Shown here: one piece after another, positions 25,551 to 34,388 of the stretch
Numbering within the stretch: position 1 is the first letter of the stretch
How the letters are laid out: each line of letters opens with the position of its first letter
Assembly (NCBI RefSeq): GCF_003984625.1
Contig: NZ_RWKH01000008.1
Location: 1-64,000 of the forward strand
Direction: 5' to 3'
Origin: Variovorax sp. DXTD-1
GTDB taxonomy: Bacteria > Pseudomonadota > Gammaproteobacteria > Burkholderiales > Burkholderiaceae_C
Length of the DNA: 64,000 bases
Notes under the pieces: generated by a model
What the model was told of the DNA's origin: nothing
Databases searched by the model: none
Seen by the model: only the letters and a program-made list of their open reading frames with translations
Translations under genes and position numbers: made by a program

Positions 25551-26444
25551 TTGAACAATTTCAACCGGCTCGACCTCAACCTTCTGCTCACGCTCGATGT
25601 GCTGCTGGCAGAGCGCAGCGTCACCCGTGCAGCCGAGCGCCTTAACCTCTCACAGCCCTCGGTAAGCGTGCAGCTCGCCAAGCTGCGCGAGGTGTTCAAC
25701 GACCCGCTGCTGGTGCCCGCGCAACGCGGCATGCGGCCCACCGCGCGTGCCGATGAATTGCGCGAGCCGCTGCGTGCAGCGCTGGAGTCGCTGGGCCGCG
25801 CCGTCGCGCCCACCGGGCCTTTCGACCCTGCCGAAGCCACCACCACCTGGCGCGTGGCCGCGGCCGACTATGCCGAGTCGGCCATTCTTCTGCCGGCGCT
25901 TGCCGGCCTGCGCGCCGCCGCGCCGAACACCCGCCTTGCCGTGGTGGAGGCGGTGCCCTCGCGCATGCCCCGGCAGCTGGAGCAGGGAGAGATCGACCTG
26001 TTCTTTCATACCAGCGTGGGTGCGCCCCCCGGGCTGCACCGGCGGGTGCTGTTCCACGAGCGCTATGTGCTTGCCGGGCGCACAGGCCATCCGCGCCTGA
26101 AGCGCCGGCCCACACTGGCGCAGTTCTGCGCGCTGGAGCACGTGGTGGTGTCGCAGGGCGGCGGCGGCTTCATCGGGCCCACGGACGAGGCGCTCGCGAA
26201 GAAAGGGCTCGAGCGCCGCGTGGCGTTGTCGGTGCCGCATTTCCTTTTCATGATGTCGGTGCTGGCCGCCACCGACATGGTTGCGATGCTGCCCGAGCGT
26301 CTGGCGCGCGGCGCGCCCGGGCTGCGGGTGGTGGAGGCGCCGCTGGAGGTGCCGGGCTACGAAATGGCGATGCTCTGGCATGAGCGACGGCACCGCGACC
26401 CGGCGCACCGATGGCTGCGGGAGCGGATTGCCGAAAGCCTGTGA
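25551..26444 (+). CDS. LysR-family transcriptional regulator
   Basis: A 297-residue LysR regulator. N-terminal winged helix ([41 protein letters not shown]), then the two-lobed effector domain from about residue 90. The N-terminal style (DLNLLLTLD, then RNPLL-like [14 protein letters not shown]) resembles the NodD/PcpR/LeuO-type subgroup. The start is TTG 25551 with AGGA eight bases upstream; no in-frame ATG exists in the first 100 residues. Divergence from the quinone reductase gene suggests it controls that gene and itself. Confidence 0.92.
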   Translation: MNNFNRLDLNLLLTLDVLLAERSVTRAAERLNLSQPSVSVQLAKLREVFNDPLLVPAQRGMRPTARADELREPLRAALESLGRAVAPTGPFDPAEATTTWRVAAADYAESAILLPALAGLRAAAPNTRLAVVEAVPSRMPRQLEQGEIDLFFHTSVGAPPGLHRRVLFHERYVLAGRTGHPRLKRRPTLAQFCALEHVVVSQGGGGFIGPTDEALAKKGLERRVALSVPHFLFMMSVLAATDMVAMLPERLARGAPGLRVVEAPLEVPGYEMAMLWHERRHRDPAHRWLRERIAESL

Positions 26445-26466
26445 ACGGCAACCGCTTGCAGAAAAA

Positions 26467-26819
26467 CTACTTTCGCAGAATTTCTCCATCGCCTTGCCTT
26501 TGGCGAGCTCATCGATCAGCTTGTCCAGATGCCGTACCTTCTGCATGAGCGGATCGTCGATGTCTTCCACGCGAACACCGCAGACCACGCCCTTGATGAG
26601 CGAGCTGTTCGGATGAATGGCCGGGGCTTGGGCAAAGAAGGTCTCGAAGTTGTTCGCCTGTTCGATTTGCCGCTGCAGCCCGTGCATGTCATAGCCCGTC
26701 AGCCAGCAAATGATCTGATCGACTTCTTCCTTCGTCCGTCCCTTGCGTTCCGCCTTTTGAACGTACAAGGGATAGACCTTCGCAAAGGCCATCGTGGAGA
26801 ACGACTGCCGGGGTGCCAT
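26467..26819 (-). pseudogene. DUF2200 protein gene with a 3'-end frameshift
   Basis: From ATG 26819 the frame encodes a DUF2200 protein ([38 protein letters not shown] and [17 protein letters not shown]). After Met-Glu-Lys the frame shifts and continues for over 200 codons antisense through the LysR gene, which is not credible. Restoring one A in the run GAGAAATTC near 26480 would give Glu-Lys-Ile-Leu-Arg-Lys and a TAG at 26467-26469, a 117-residue protein of normal family length. The function of DUF2200 is unknown. It lies eight bases after the SRPBCC gene. Confidence 0.75.
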
Positions 26820-26827
26820 CGGTTTTC

Positions 26828-27274
26828 TCAACCCGGAATCTCGGGCTCGACCAGCTGGGCCAGTGCAACCAGGGACTCCTGCCAGCCTAGGTAGCACATT
26901 TCGGCAGGAATCACGTCGGGGATGCCTTCCTGCACGACGGAGATTTCCGTGCCGCAAGACACCCGTGTCAGCGTGACGGTGGTCTTCATGGTGCCCGGCA
27001 GGTTGGGGTCGTCGAAGACCGCATCGTAGGCAATGCGCTCGCCGGGCACGAGTTCGAGGTATTTGCCGCCGAACGAGTGGCTGTGGCCGGTGCCAAAGTT
27101 GGTGAACGACATGCGCCAGGCGCCGCCGACCACCGGCTCCATGCTGTGGACCTTGCCGGTAAAACCGAAGGGCGGCAGCCAGCGCTCGAAGGCGGCGGGC
27201 TCGGTAAAGGCGCGGTAGAGCCGGTCCGGCGGGGTGCGCAGTACGCGATGCAGACGAATGGTGTTGGTAGCCAT
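26828..27274 (-). CDS. SRPBCC (AHSA1-like) domain protein
   Basis: A 148-residue single-domain START/AHSA1-like protein: [37 protein letters not shown] at the N-terminus and [19 protein letters not shown] at the C-terminus. The fold has a hydrophobic ligand cavity; no ligand can be named. ATG 27274 is preceded by CAGGAGA. It sits between the Lrp-type regulator gene and the DUF2200 gene on the same strand, and probably forms an operon with the latter. Confidence 0.88.
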   Translation of the reverse strand: MATNTIRLHRVLRTPPDRLYRAFTEPAAFERWLPPFGFTGKVHSMEPVVGGAWRMSFTNFGTGHSHSFGGKYLELVPGERIAYDAVFDDPNLPGTMKTTVTLTRVSCGTEISVVQEGIPDVIPAEMCYLGWQESLVALAQLVEPEIPG

Positions 27275-27309
27275 GGATGTGTTCTCCTGAAATGCAGAGG
27301 ATGTGCCGG

Positions 27310-27804
27310 TCAGATCACAGGCACGCTCGTTTCCTTCAGCACCCGCAGCACGAAGTGCGACTTGCTGTGGCGTATGCCCGGAATCTTGTAGAGCTTTTCG
27401 CGAAGCAGCCGCTCGTAGTCGCGGGTGTCGCGCACCGCGATGCGAATGTAGTAGTCGTAGTCGCCCGAGACAAGGTAGGCCTCCTGGATCTCGGGGATGG
27501 TGGCGAGCGTGCGGCCGAAGTCGTACAGGGTCTCGTCGGTGTGGCTCTCGAGCGTGACCTGCACGATGACCGAGTCGTGATAGCCGAGCTTGGCCGGGTC
27601 GACGTCGATGGTGTAGCGCTTGATCACGCCCGTGGCTTCGAGCTTCTTGATGCGCGTCCAGCAGCTGGTGGGCGACAGGCTGACCTCGTTGCCGATTTCC
27701 TGCAGTGTCTTGCGGGAGTCGAGCAGCAGCACGCGCAGGATCGCCAGATCGGTCTTGTCGAAAGATCCTTCTTCGGTATTGCCGGTTTGACGATTGTTTT
27801 TCAT
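27310..27804 (-). CDS. Lrp/AsnC-family transcriptional regulator
   Basis: A 164-residue regulator: helix-turn-helix at about 15-60 ([46 protein letters not shown]) and an amino-acid-sensing RAM domain at about 75-155 ([22 protein letters not shown]). ATG 27804 (MKNNRQTG) is preferred over an ATG seven codons upstream. It is divergent from ilvB with a 65-base gap containing a dyad, which suggests control of branched-chain amino acid synthesis. Confidence 0.93.
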   Translation of the reverse strand: MKNNRQTGNTEEGSFDKTDLAILRVLLLDSRKTLQEIGNEVSLSPTSCWTRIKKLEATGVIKRYTIDVDPAKLGYHDSVIVQVTLESHTDETLYDFGRTLATIPEIQEAYLVSGDYDYYIRIAVRDTRDYERLLREKLYKIPGIRHSKSHFVLRVLKETSVPVI

Positions 27805-27831
27805 GAATTGAGCGGAATGAGCCAAAAGAAA

Positions 27832-27848
27832 GATGCAAATTCTGCATC
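27832..27848. promoter_or_regulatory. Candidate Lrp-type operator between lrp-like gene and ilvB
   Basis: A perfect inverted repeat GATGCA-AATTC-TGCATC of 17 bases, 22-38 bases upstream of the ilvB ATG and 28 bases from the regulator start. Local-regulator autoregulation from a shared site would be typical for Lrp/AsnC pairs; assignment is by position only. Confidence 0.65.
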
Positions 27849-27869
27849 AATGCCGGAAGAATCGACGGC

Positions 27870-29651
27870 ATGCGACTGCTCGACCTTCCTTCCGCTTCTT
27901 CTCCACCCCTGCCGCCTGGCCCGGCGCCTCGCGTTCGCAACGGCGCCGAGGCCCTGCTCGACACGCTGGTCGAATGTGGCGTCGACACACTCTTTGGCTA
28001 CCCCGGCGGCGCTGCGCTGCCGCTCTACGACGCGCTTCATGGCGAGCCGCGCCTGCGCCATGTGCTGGTGCGGCACGAGCAGGCGGCCGTGCATGCGGCT
28101 GAAGGCTATGCGCGCACCACGGGGCGCGTGGGCGTGGTGCTCGTCACTTCGGGGCCGGGCGTGGGCAACACCATCAGCGGCCTGCTCGACGCCATCAGCG
28201 ATTCGGTTCCGCTGCTGTGCATCAGCGGACAGGTGGCAACCGGCGTGATCGGCACGCAGGCCTTCCAGGAGAGCGATGCGCTCGGCATGTCGCGGCCCGT
28301 GACCAAGTGGAACCAGCAGGTGCGCAAGGCCGACGACGCGCCGGCGCTGGTGCGGCGCGCACTCGAAATCGCGGCCTCGGGGCGGCCCGGGCCGGTGCTG
28401 CTCGACGTGCCCAAGGACGTTCAGCTTGCGCGATTGGGCCATGGCGCCGCGTCCACGCCGATGCGTGCTTTGCGCGCGGGGAGGGCGGCGCTGCCTCCAC
28501 GCGCCATGCTGCAACGCGCGGCCGACCTGATCTCAACGGCGCGCCGGCCGGTGCTCTATGGCGGCGGCGGGTTGATCAACTCGGGTCCTGCCGCATGCGA
28601 GGCCTTCGCACAATTGGTGCACCGCCTGCACGCACCCTGCACGCTCACGCTGATGGGGCTCGGCGCCTATCCTGCGTCCGATCCCAAGTTCATCGGCATG
28701 CTGGGCATGCACGGCATGCTCGAGGCCAATCTTGCAATGCACGAGGCCGACCTGGTGGTGTGCGTGGGTGCGCGCTTCGACGACCGCGTGACCGGCAAGC
28801 TCGACGAGTTCTGCCCGCATGCGCGCAAGATCCATATCGACATCGACCCGGGCAGCATCAACAAGGTGGTGAAGGTCGACGTGCCGATGGTGGGCGATTG
28901 CGGATCAATCGTGGATGCCTTGCTTGCGCTGCTGCCGGCAGAAAGCTTTGCGCCCGAGCGGCTCGCGCCCTGGTGGCAACGCATCGAGCGCTGGCGTGCG
29001 GAAGATTGCCTCGGCTTCGAGCTGCGAAGCGATGCAATCTTGCCGCAGCAACTGATGGCGTCGCTGCAGCAGGCCATTGGCGGGCGCGATGCCATCGTGT
29101 CGACCGATGTGGGCCAGCACCAGATGTGGGCCGCGCAGTATCTGCGCTTCGAACAGCCGCGCCGCTGGCTTACCTCTGGCGGTGCCGGCACCATGGGCTA
29201 CGGACTGCCGGCGGCCATTGGCGCGCAGGTGGCGCACCCGGAGGCACTGGTTGTTTGCGTGAGCGGCGATGCCTCGGTGCTCATGAACATCCAGGAGCTT
29301 TCAACGGCCGTGCAGCACCGCACGCCGGTGAAGCTGGTGCTGTGCAACAACGGCTACATGGGCATGGTGCGCCAGTGGCAGGAGCTCAACCACGGCAACC
29401 GGCTGAGCCACAGCTGGAACGAGGCGCTGCCCGATTTCGTGGCGCTCGCCAAGGCCTTCGGCTGGGGCGCGCGGCGGGTGTCGGACCCTGCCGAGCTCCA
29501 GTCCGCGCTGAATGAATGCCTTGAGAGCGACGGTCCATTCTTTCTCGACGTGCAGGTCGCGCCGCAGGAGAACTGCTTTCCGATGATGCCGGCGGGGCAC
29601 GGGCATCACCGCGTCATGCTGGGTAAAGACCGCTGGTTCGAGGAGCGTTGA
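27870..29651 (+). CDS. ilvB: Acetolactate synthase-type ThDP enzyme, large subunit
   Basis: A 593-residue ThDP/FAD-dependent enzyme predicted to condense pyruvate to acetolactate (or with 2-oxobutyrate to acetohydroxybutyrate). The PYR domain has the catalytic glutamate in [18 protein letters not shown], the central domain [28 protein letters not shown], and the PP domain the metal motif [12 protein letters not shown]...[14 protein letters not shown] is typical of biosynthetic AHAS. No small regulatory subunit gene (ilvN) is adjacent, so this may be a secondary copy controlled by the divergent Lrp-type protein. Confidence 0.9.
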   Translation: MRLLDLPSASSPPLPPGPAPRVRNGAEALLDTLVECGVDTLFGYPGGAALPLYDALHGEPRLRHVLVRHEQAAVHAAEGYARTTGRVGVVLVTSGPGVGNTISGLLDAISDSVPLLCISGQVATGVIGTQAFQESDALGMSRPVTKWNQQVRKADDAPALVRRALEIAASGRPGPVLLDVPKDVQLARLGHGAASTPMRALRAGRAALPPRAMLQRAADLISTARRPVLYGGGGLINSGPAACEAFAQLVHRLHAPCTLTLMGLGAYPASDPKFIGMLGMHGMLEANLAMHEADLVVCVGARFDDRVTGKLDEFCPHARKIHIDIDPGSINKVVKVDVPMVGDCGSIVDALLALLPAESFAPERLAPWWQRIERWRAEDCLGFELRSDAILPQQLMASLQQAIGGRDAIVSTDVGQHQMWAAQYLRFEQPRRWLTSGGAGTMGYGLPAAIGAQVAHPEALVVCVSGDASVLMNIQELSTAVQHRTPVKLVLCNNGYMGMVRQWQELNHGNRLSHSWNEALPDFVALAKAFGWGARRVSDPAELQSALNECLESDGPFFLDVQVAPQENCFPMMPAGHGHHRVMLGKDRWFEER

Positions 29652-29991
29652 GCGGCGCCCAGGTCGGACCGAACCGCGGAGGGCCAACGCACGCTCTGCA
29701 GGTTGGTGGTGATCTGCGCAATTCGCGCGGGCGCCAGGCGTCCTGGCGCCAGCGGAACGTCGCGCGACACCAGCCAGTGGCCGAGCGCTTCGTCCGTCGT
29801 CGAAGTCTTCGGCGGCTGCCGACGCCGCCCGGTGTCCGCACAACTGCCGCCCGCATTGGGCGCATCGCCACGCATCGGCGCTCGCGAGCCAGCGTGCGTC
29901 GAACAGCCGGTGCGGATAGCGCGAGATGCCGACACCGGCATGCGAAGCTGATAATTCCAATCGTCATGAACAAGAGACCCAGGGAGATCGA
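29652..29991. other. Intergenic region, no recognisable gene
   Basis: About 340 bases between ilvB and the beta-lactamase gene. All frames are fairly open because of high GC, but none shows a recognised family or a good start signal. The last 50 bases are less GC-rich and end in CAGGGAGA, the ribosome-binding site of the next gene. Confidence 0.5.
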
Positions 29992-31173
29992 ATGCGCCTG
30001 ATCAAAAAACTCAGCACTGGATGGTTGCTGGTTGCGTGTGCCACCTCCTTCAACAGCGATGCCATGCCGAGTGCCCCCAAGGCGGACATGGACGCCGTTG
30101 TAAAGAACGCAGCCGAAGACGCCATGCGGCAGCACGGCGTTCCCGGTTTGGCCATTGCGATTGCCGCCGGGGGCGAGCAGTGGTTCTACAGCTACGGTGT
30201 GGCTTCCAAGAAGACGGGGCAAAAAATCGCAGAAGACACGATCTTCGAAATCGGATCGGTCAGCAAGACATTCACCGCCACGTTGGCGACCTATGCCCAA
30301 GCCAAGGGCCAGCTTTCGCTCACTGACAGCCCGGGCAAGTACCTGCCTCAGCTTCGGGGCACCAACCTCGACAGGGTCACGCTGGTCAACCTGGGAACTC
30401 ATACCGCAGGAGGCTTTCCCCTGCAGGTTCCGGACGCCATCGGGAACACGGGGCAGCTGATGGACTATTTCAAGGCCTGGCAGCCCGCGCATGTTGCAGG
30501 TACCGAGAGAAGCTATGCCAACCCCAGCATCGGAATGCTCGGCATGGCCGTTGCAAGAAGCATGCAGATGCCCTTTGAAGAAGCGATGGAGCAGCAGCTT
30601 TTTCGCAGGCTTGGCATGTTCGACAGCTTCATCAATGTGCCTGCGGGCAAGATGCCGCTTTATGCCCAGGGCTATAACAAGAACGACGAGCCGGTCAGGC
30701 TGAACCCCGGGGTGCTTGCATCCGAGGCTTACGGAGTGAAAACCAGCGCCAAAGACCTGATTCGTTTTGTCGAGGCAAACATGGGCTTGATATCAATAGA
30801 AGAAAAGCTACAGCGCGCGATCGCCGACACGCACACCGGTTACTACAAGCTGGGTGCGATGACGCAGGACCTCATCTGGGAGCAATACAGCTATCCGACC
30901 ACATTGAACGCGCTGCTGGAGGGTAATTCCGCCAAGATGGCGTTGGAGAGCCATGGGGTTGTTGCGCTGAACCCGCCTCAGCCTCCGCAGAAGGAGGTGT
31001 GGATCAACAAGACCGGATCGACCAACGGGTTTGGTGCCTATGTGGCGTTTGTGCCCGCAAAGAAGATCGGTATCGTCGTGCTGGCCAACAAGATCTATCC
31101 CAACGAGTCGCGTGTTCGCTTGGCGCACCAAATTCTCGGGCAGCTGGATTGCCGCGCTCGAGCCAGGCAGTAA
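29992..31173 (+). CDS. ampC: Class C (AmpC-type) serine beta-lactamase
   Basis: A 393-residue periplasmic beta-lactamase. Signal peptide (RLIKKLSTGWLLVACATSF). The three class C elements are present: nucleophile S89 with K92 (SVSK), Y175-A-N177, and K340-T-G in the strand next to the active site (NKTGSTNGFG). The text GVPGLAIAIAAGGEQWFYSYGVAS and EIGSVSKTFTATL is typical of AmpC. Length is normal (about 380-395). A LysR gene follows on the same strand only 12 bases downstream; the classical divergent ampR is not seen. Confidence 0.93.
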   Translation: MRLIKKLSTGWLLVACATSFNSDAMPSAPKADMDAVVKNAAEDAMRQHGVPGLAIAIAAGGEQWFYSYGVASKKTGQKIAEDTIFEIGSVSKTFTATLATYAQAKGQLSLTDSPGKYLPQLRGTNLDRVTLVNLGTHTAGGFPLQVPDAIGNTGQLMDYFKAWQPAHVAGTERSYANPSIGMLGMAVARSMQMPFEEAMEQQLFRRLGMFDSFINVPAGKMPLYAQGYNKNDEPVRLNPGVLASEAYGVKTSAKDLIRFVEANMGLISIEEKLQRAIADTHTGYYKLGAMTQDLIWEQYSYPTTLNALLEGNSAKMALESHGVVALNPPQPPQKEVWINKTGSTNGFGAYVAFVPAKKIGIVVLANKIYPNESRVRLAHQILGQLDCRARARQ

Positions 31174-31185
31174 GGCGTCACCGAC

Positions 31186-32085
31186 ATGGACCAGATCGCG
31201 GCAATCAAGGCGTTTCAGACCGTTGTGACAGCAGGCGGCTTCTCGGCCGCCGCAAAGGTATTGCAGGTGTCGCACACCGTCGTATCGCGGCAGGTCACTC
31301 AGCTGGAGGCGCTGCTGGGCACTCAGCTGCTCAATCGCACGACGCGGCGCTTTGCCCTGACGGAGGCGGGGCAGACGTATCACGAATACAGCACGCGGAT
31401 TCTCGAGCAGCTCGAGGAGGCCGCGCTGGCGGTGACGCGGCACCAGGTGCAACCGGTTGGCGTGCTGCGCATCAACGCTCCCATGTCGTTCGGCCTGCAG
31501 GAGCTCGCGCAGTGGTTGCCGGCCTTCATTGCCGCTTACCCCAAGGTGTCGGTCGATCTGGTGTGCAACGACCGTTTCGTCGATCTGATCGAAGAAGGCT
31601 TCGACGTCGGCTTGCGCCTGGCCTATGCGCTGCCGGACTCTACCTTGGTTACCAAGAGCTTGGCCAGTTGCGAAGAATGGTGGGTGGCGTCACCCGCCTA
31701 TTTGAAGGCGCACGGAACACCCTTGGTGCCGGCCGATCTCGCACGGCACAACTGCCTGGTTTATTCGCTTGCGCAGAAATCCAGCCAACCCAGCTTCACC
31801 GGGCCGGACGGTCGCCCCCACACCGTCGCCATTGCCGGGAGCCTGCAGGCCAACAGCGGCATTGCGCTGCGCGCTGCGGCCCTCTCAGGGACGGGCATTG
31901 CCGCCTCGCCCGTGTTCTTGGTGCATGAAGACGTAAAACGGGGAGATCTGGTTCGCGTGCTGGCCGACTTCGAACAGCAGCCTTTGACGCTGCACGTGCA
32001 GTATCCGCAGAACCGCCACTTGTCACCCAAGGTGCGCGCCTTCGTCGACTTTGCGGCGAACCAGTATCGGGAGCCGCGCTGGTAG
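31186..32085 (+). CDS. LysR-family transcriptional regulator
   Basis: A 299-residue LysR regulator of the CrgA/AaeR-like subgroup: AIKAFQTVVTAGGFSAAAKVLQVSHTVVSRQVTQLEALLGTQLLNRTTRR at the N-terminus and effector domain after about residue 90 (GVLRINAPMSFG). The gene starts 12 bases after ampC on the same strand, so it is cotranscribed with it. It does not resemble AmpR, and its location downstream differs from the ampR-ampC arrangement. Target unknown. Confidence 0.92.
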   Translation: MDQIAAIKAFQTVVTAGGFSAAAKVLQVSHTVVSRQVTQLEALLGTQLLNRTTRRFALTEAGQTYHEYSTRILEQLEEAALAVTRHQVQPVGVLRINAPMSFGLQELAQWLPAFIAAYPKVSVDLVCNDRFVDLIEEGFDVGLRLAYALPDSTLVTKSLASCEEWWVASPAYLKAHGTPLVPADLARHNCLVYSLAQKSSQPSFTGPDGRPHTVAIAGSLQANSGIALRAAALSGTGIAASPVFLVHEDVKRGDLVRVLADFEQQPLTLHVQYPQNRHLSPKVRAFVDFAANQYREPRW

Positions 32086-32124
32086 GCGGGCTCGCCGAGC
32101 CGGAAACTTGCCGGACCGATTTGG

Positions 32125-32625
32125 CTATTGCGCCTTGGTCGGGACCAGGTCGAAGTGATCGGCCTGGTACTGGAACAGCACGCAGTTGGCACCGGGCTCA
32201 CAGCCGCTGCGGTGCGCAAGCTTGCCCGGAATGTAGTAGTACGAGCCGGCCGGGTACAGCACCTTCTTGCCGTCTTCGAAGATCGCATAGAAGACGCCGC
32301 TCAGTACCACGGTGGGCAGGCTTTGCGTATGGACGTGCGGCGGGTTGTTCTTGCCGGCAGGGAACTCCACAAAAGCCTCGTAAGGTCCGTTGCCGGTAAT
32401 GCTGCCGCGCATGTCGGCAGCACGGATGCCGCCGGTGCCGGCGATCTCGCGCCACTTGATGTCCTTGGCCGGCATGGAGACGAGCGTCTCGGGTGCAGCG
32501 GTCGAGGCGGATGGAGTGGCCGGAGCGACCGGAGCGACCGGAGAGGTGGCCCATGCCGGTGCCGCTGTGGCCGCGATGGCGACGAGGCTCAGCTTGCCGA
32601 GCAGGCGCTTGATGGTGTTCTTCAT
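32125..32625 (-). CDS. Exported cupin-domain protein
   Basis: A 166-residue protein with a signal peptide (KRLLGKLSLVAIAATAAPAWA, cleavage after AWA), a Pro/Ala/Thr linker with repeated Val-Ala-Pro, and a cupin barrel at about 55-160 with PPHVHTQSLPTVVLSGVF (metal-binding His-x-His) and GSYYYIPGKLAHRSGC. A periplasmic metal-binding cupin; substrate unknown. ATG 32625 follows AAGAGCC. It is 67 bases downstream of the isochorismatase-type gene on the same strand. Confidence 0.82.
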   Translation of the reverse strand: MKNTIKRLLGKLSLVAIAATAAPAWATSPVAPVAPATPSASTAAPETLVSMPAKDIKWREIAGTGGIRAADMRGSITGNGPYEAFVEFPAGKNNPPHVHTQSLPTVVLSGVFYAIFEDGKKVLYPAGSYYYIPGKLAHRSGCEPGANCVLFQYQADHFDLVPTKAQ

Positions 32626-32692
32626 GAGTGGCTCTTCTTTCGAGTGTTTGCCGGTGTTGCGGGCAGATTGATGGATAGGGTGCCGTGAGGAA

Positions 32693-33307
32693 TCACGCTT
32701 GAATGGGCAAGCCCAGGACTTCCGAGGTGGTGCGCACTTCAGCCACCACGTCCGATACGCCGCGCAACGCAGCACGATGCAGGTCGCGGTGGCTCATCAC
32801 GCTGCCGTCCTCCTGGTCCAGGTCGCGGGTGGCACATGCGTCGCTCACGATGATGCTGTGATAGCCGCGCGGTGCGGCGTCGAAAGCCGTGGCCGAAACG
32901 CACATGTGCGTCATCAAGCCTGTGATGATCAGCGTCTTGATGCCGCGTGCCTGCAACTGCGCCTGGAGCTCGGTGCCTGCGAAGGCGCTGGGCGTAGGTT
33001 TCTTCAGCACCACGTGGCGCGCCGAGGGCTGAATCTCCGGATGAATCTCGAAGAGCTTTCCACCCTCGGCGAATATGGGGCTGTCCGCCGGTGCCGCGTG
33101 CTGTGCGTGAAACACGGGCATGCCGTGCTTGTCGGCCAGTTCGATCAGGCGCTTGGCCTGGCGCAGCGCGGCCATGCCATCGGGGATCGGCATCTTGCCG
33201 TCGAAATATTCGTTCTGAAAGTCGATGGCAATCAGGGCCGTGGACGCTGCATCGATCTGCGTCGTGGCGCTTGCACCTGTGATGGTGCGAATGCTGGGGT
33301 GATTCAT
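32693..33307 (-). CDS. Isochorismatase-family cysteine hydrolase
   Basis: A 204-residue single-domain hydrolase. Catalytic Asp29 (LIAIDFQNEYFDG), Lys103 (LKKPTPSAFAGTEL) and Cys136 (GLMTHMCVSATAFDA) are all present, so it should be active. This subfamily (often labelled YcaC/nicotinamidase-related) includes amide and isochorismate hydrolases; the substrate cannot be assigned. It is a different subfamily from the NAD operon hydrolase at 6458. ATG 33307 is preceded by AGGGAAG. Confidence 0.88.
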   Translation of the reverse strand: MNHPSIRTITGASATTQIDAASTALIAIDFQNEYFDGKMPIPDGMAALRQAKRLIELADKHGMPVFHAQHAAPADSPIFAEGGKLFEIHPEIQPSARHVVLKKPTPSAFAGTELQAQLQARGIKTLIITGLMTHMCVSATAFDAAPRGYHSIIVSDACATRDLDQEDGSVMSHRDLHRAALRGVSDVVAEVRTTSEVLGLPIQA

Positions 33308-33389
33308 GAAGGCTTCCCTGTTGAATGTGAGGGTCCGTAGCGTAGGGACCATTCATCCAGGGCGATAGCCATCTGGCGGGACAAGACTT

Positions 33390-33404
33390 GTGCGCAAAGC
33401 GCAC
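33390..33404. repeat. Inverted repeat GTGCGC-AAA-GCGCAC
   Basis: A perfect six-base dyad with a three-base loop in the 155-base gap between the leftward OmpA lipoprotein gene (stop at 33463) and the leftward hydrolase gene (start at 33307). No T-run follows on either strand, so an operator is as likely as a terminator stem. Confidence 0.5.
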
Positions 33405-33462
33405 ATCGAAAAATGTATTGGAGCGGCGTTCGTTCCCGTGCGCCGCTCCACCCGGCTGGGTC

Positions 33463-34095
33463 TTACCTCTGCACAGACCGCAGATAGATTTCGACGCGGC
33501 GGTTCTGTGTGCGGCCGTCTTCGGTCGCATTGCTCGCCACCGGCTGGGTCTGGCCACGGCCGTCTGCCGTGAGCCGCGCTCTTGCAATGCCGCGGTCGGC
33601 CAGATAAGCCTCCACGCTCTGCGCCCGACGCTGCGACAGCGCCATGTTGTGGTCCGCATTGCCGGTGCTGTCGGTATGTCCGACCACTTGCGCATTGACG
33701 CTCGGCTCCTGCGAAATGGTTTGCGCAACGCCGTCCAGCACGCTGCGGAACGAAGGCTTGATGCTGGCGCTGTCGGTATCGAAGGTCACCTGGCTTGGAA
33801 TGTTGACCTTCAGCGATCCATCGGCCTGCTCGGTAATTTGCGTGCCCGTGCCGGCGGTCTGGCCCGAGAGCTTGTTCCGGATAGCCGTCCAGTTGTAGCC
33901 GACGCCTGCGCCCACCGCCGCGCCAACCGCAGCGCCGATGGCGGTGCTCTTCTTGTCGCGTCCGATGAGGTTGCCAACGCCCGCGCCAACGACTGCGCCC
34001 GTGCCCGTGCCTACGGCCGTATGGGTGCCTTGCTCGGTTGCGCAGCCTGCGGCGAGAGTGGCGATAAGGGCGAGCGAGAGGAGTTTGATTTTCAT
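33463..34095 (-). CDS. OmpA-family lipoprotein with glycine-zipper domain (YiaD-like)
   Basis: A 210-residue outer-membrane lipoprotein. Signal peptide with lipobox Leu-Ala-Ala-Gly-Cys (Cys18), then Gly-rich zipper segments (GTGTGAVVGAGVGNLIGR and GAAVGAAVGAGVGYN, about 30-70), then a C-terminal OmpA domain (about 95-205) with VVGHTDSTGNADHNMALSQRRAQSV, the peptidoglycan-binding signature including the conserved Asp and Arg. It would link outer membrane and cell wall. It is the leftmost gene of the surface-protein island and is divergent from the winged-helix regulator at 34389. Confidence 0.92.
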   Translation of the reverse strand: MKIKLLSLALIATLAAGCATEQGTHTAVGTGTGAVVGAGVGNLIGRDKKSTAIGAAVGAAVGAGVGYNWTAIRNKLSGQTAGTGTQITEQADGSLKVNIPSQVTFDTDSASIKPSFRSVLDGVAQTISQEPSVNAQVVGHTDSTGNADHNMALSQRRAQSVEAYLADRGIARARLTADGRGQTQPVASNATEDGRTQNRRVEIYLRSVQR

Positions 34096-34270
34096 AGACC
34101 TTCCAGAATGTGTTTCAGTTGAGATTGCGCGTCGCCGAGTTGGATGCCGCCGATCGCAATCTGTTGATAAAACTCAAGGGAAGGCTCTGAGGACTACAGC
34201 TTTGAAAGGACCGCCGCTCACTTGCCGCCGTTTGCGGACTTAATTTGCATTTTTGGGCGGTTCATCGAGG

Positions 34271-34309
34271 CGTGCGCGATTTTGCATGTAGATCGTGCGC
34301 GATTTTTGC
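34271..34309. promoter_or_regulatory. Direct repeat CGTGCGCGATTTTGC in the OmpA-lipoprotein/regulator gap
   Basis: CGTGCGCGATTTTGC at 34271-34285 recurs as CGTGCGCGATTTTTGC at 34294-34309, 23 bases apart (about two helical turns). A shorter repeat TTTGCGGACT also occurs twice, near 34230 and 34304. They lie between divergent genes, 80-118 bases upstream of the regulator start. Related sequences occur at 45129 and 46796 in the same island. Confidence 0.62.
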
Positions 34310-34388
34310 GGACTGAAAGTCCCGCCATCTTTAGATTCTCCAGTCAGGTCGGAATTCGTTAACGCATGCGAGCAATCGTCGGTTTGGC

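Noticed and set aside
25650..26957. A 435-codon minus-strand frame joining DUF2200 to sequence antisense to the LysR gene
   Set aside because: Only the DUF2200 part is protein-like; the rest arises from a one-base frameshift and overlaps a clear LysR gene.
29652..29991. Open frames on both strands between ilvB and ampC that might be a gene remnant
   Set aside because: No recognisable motif in any frame and no start signal; openness is explained by GC content.
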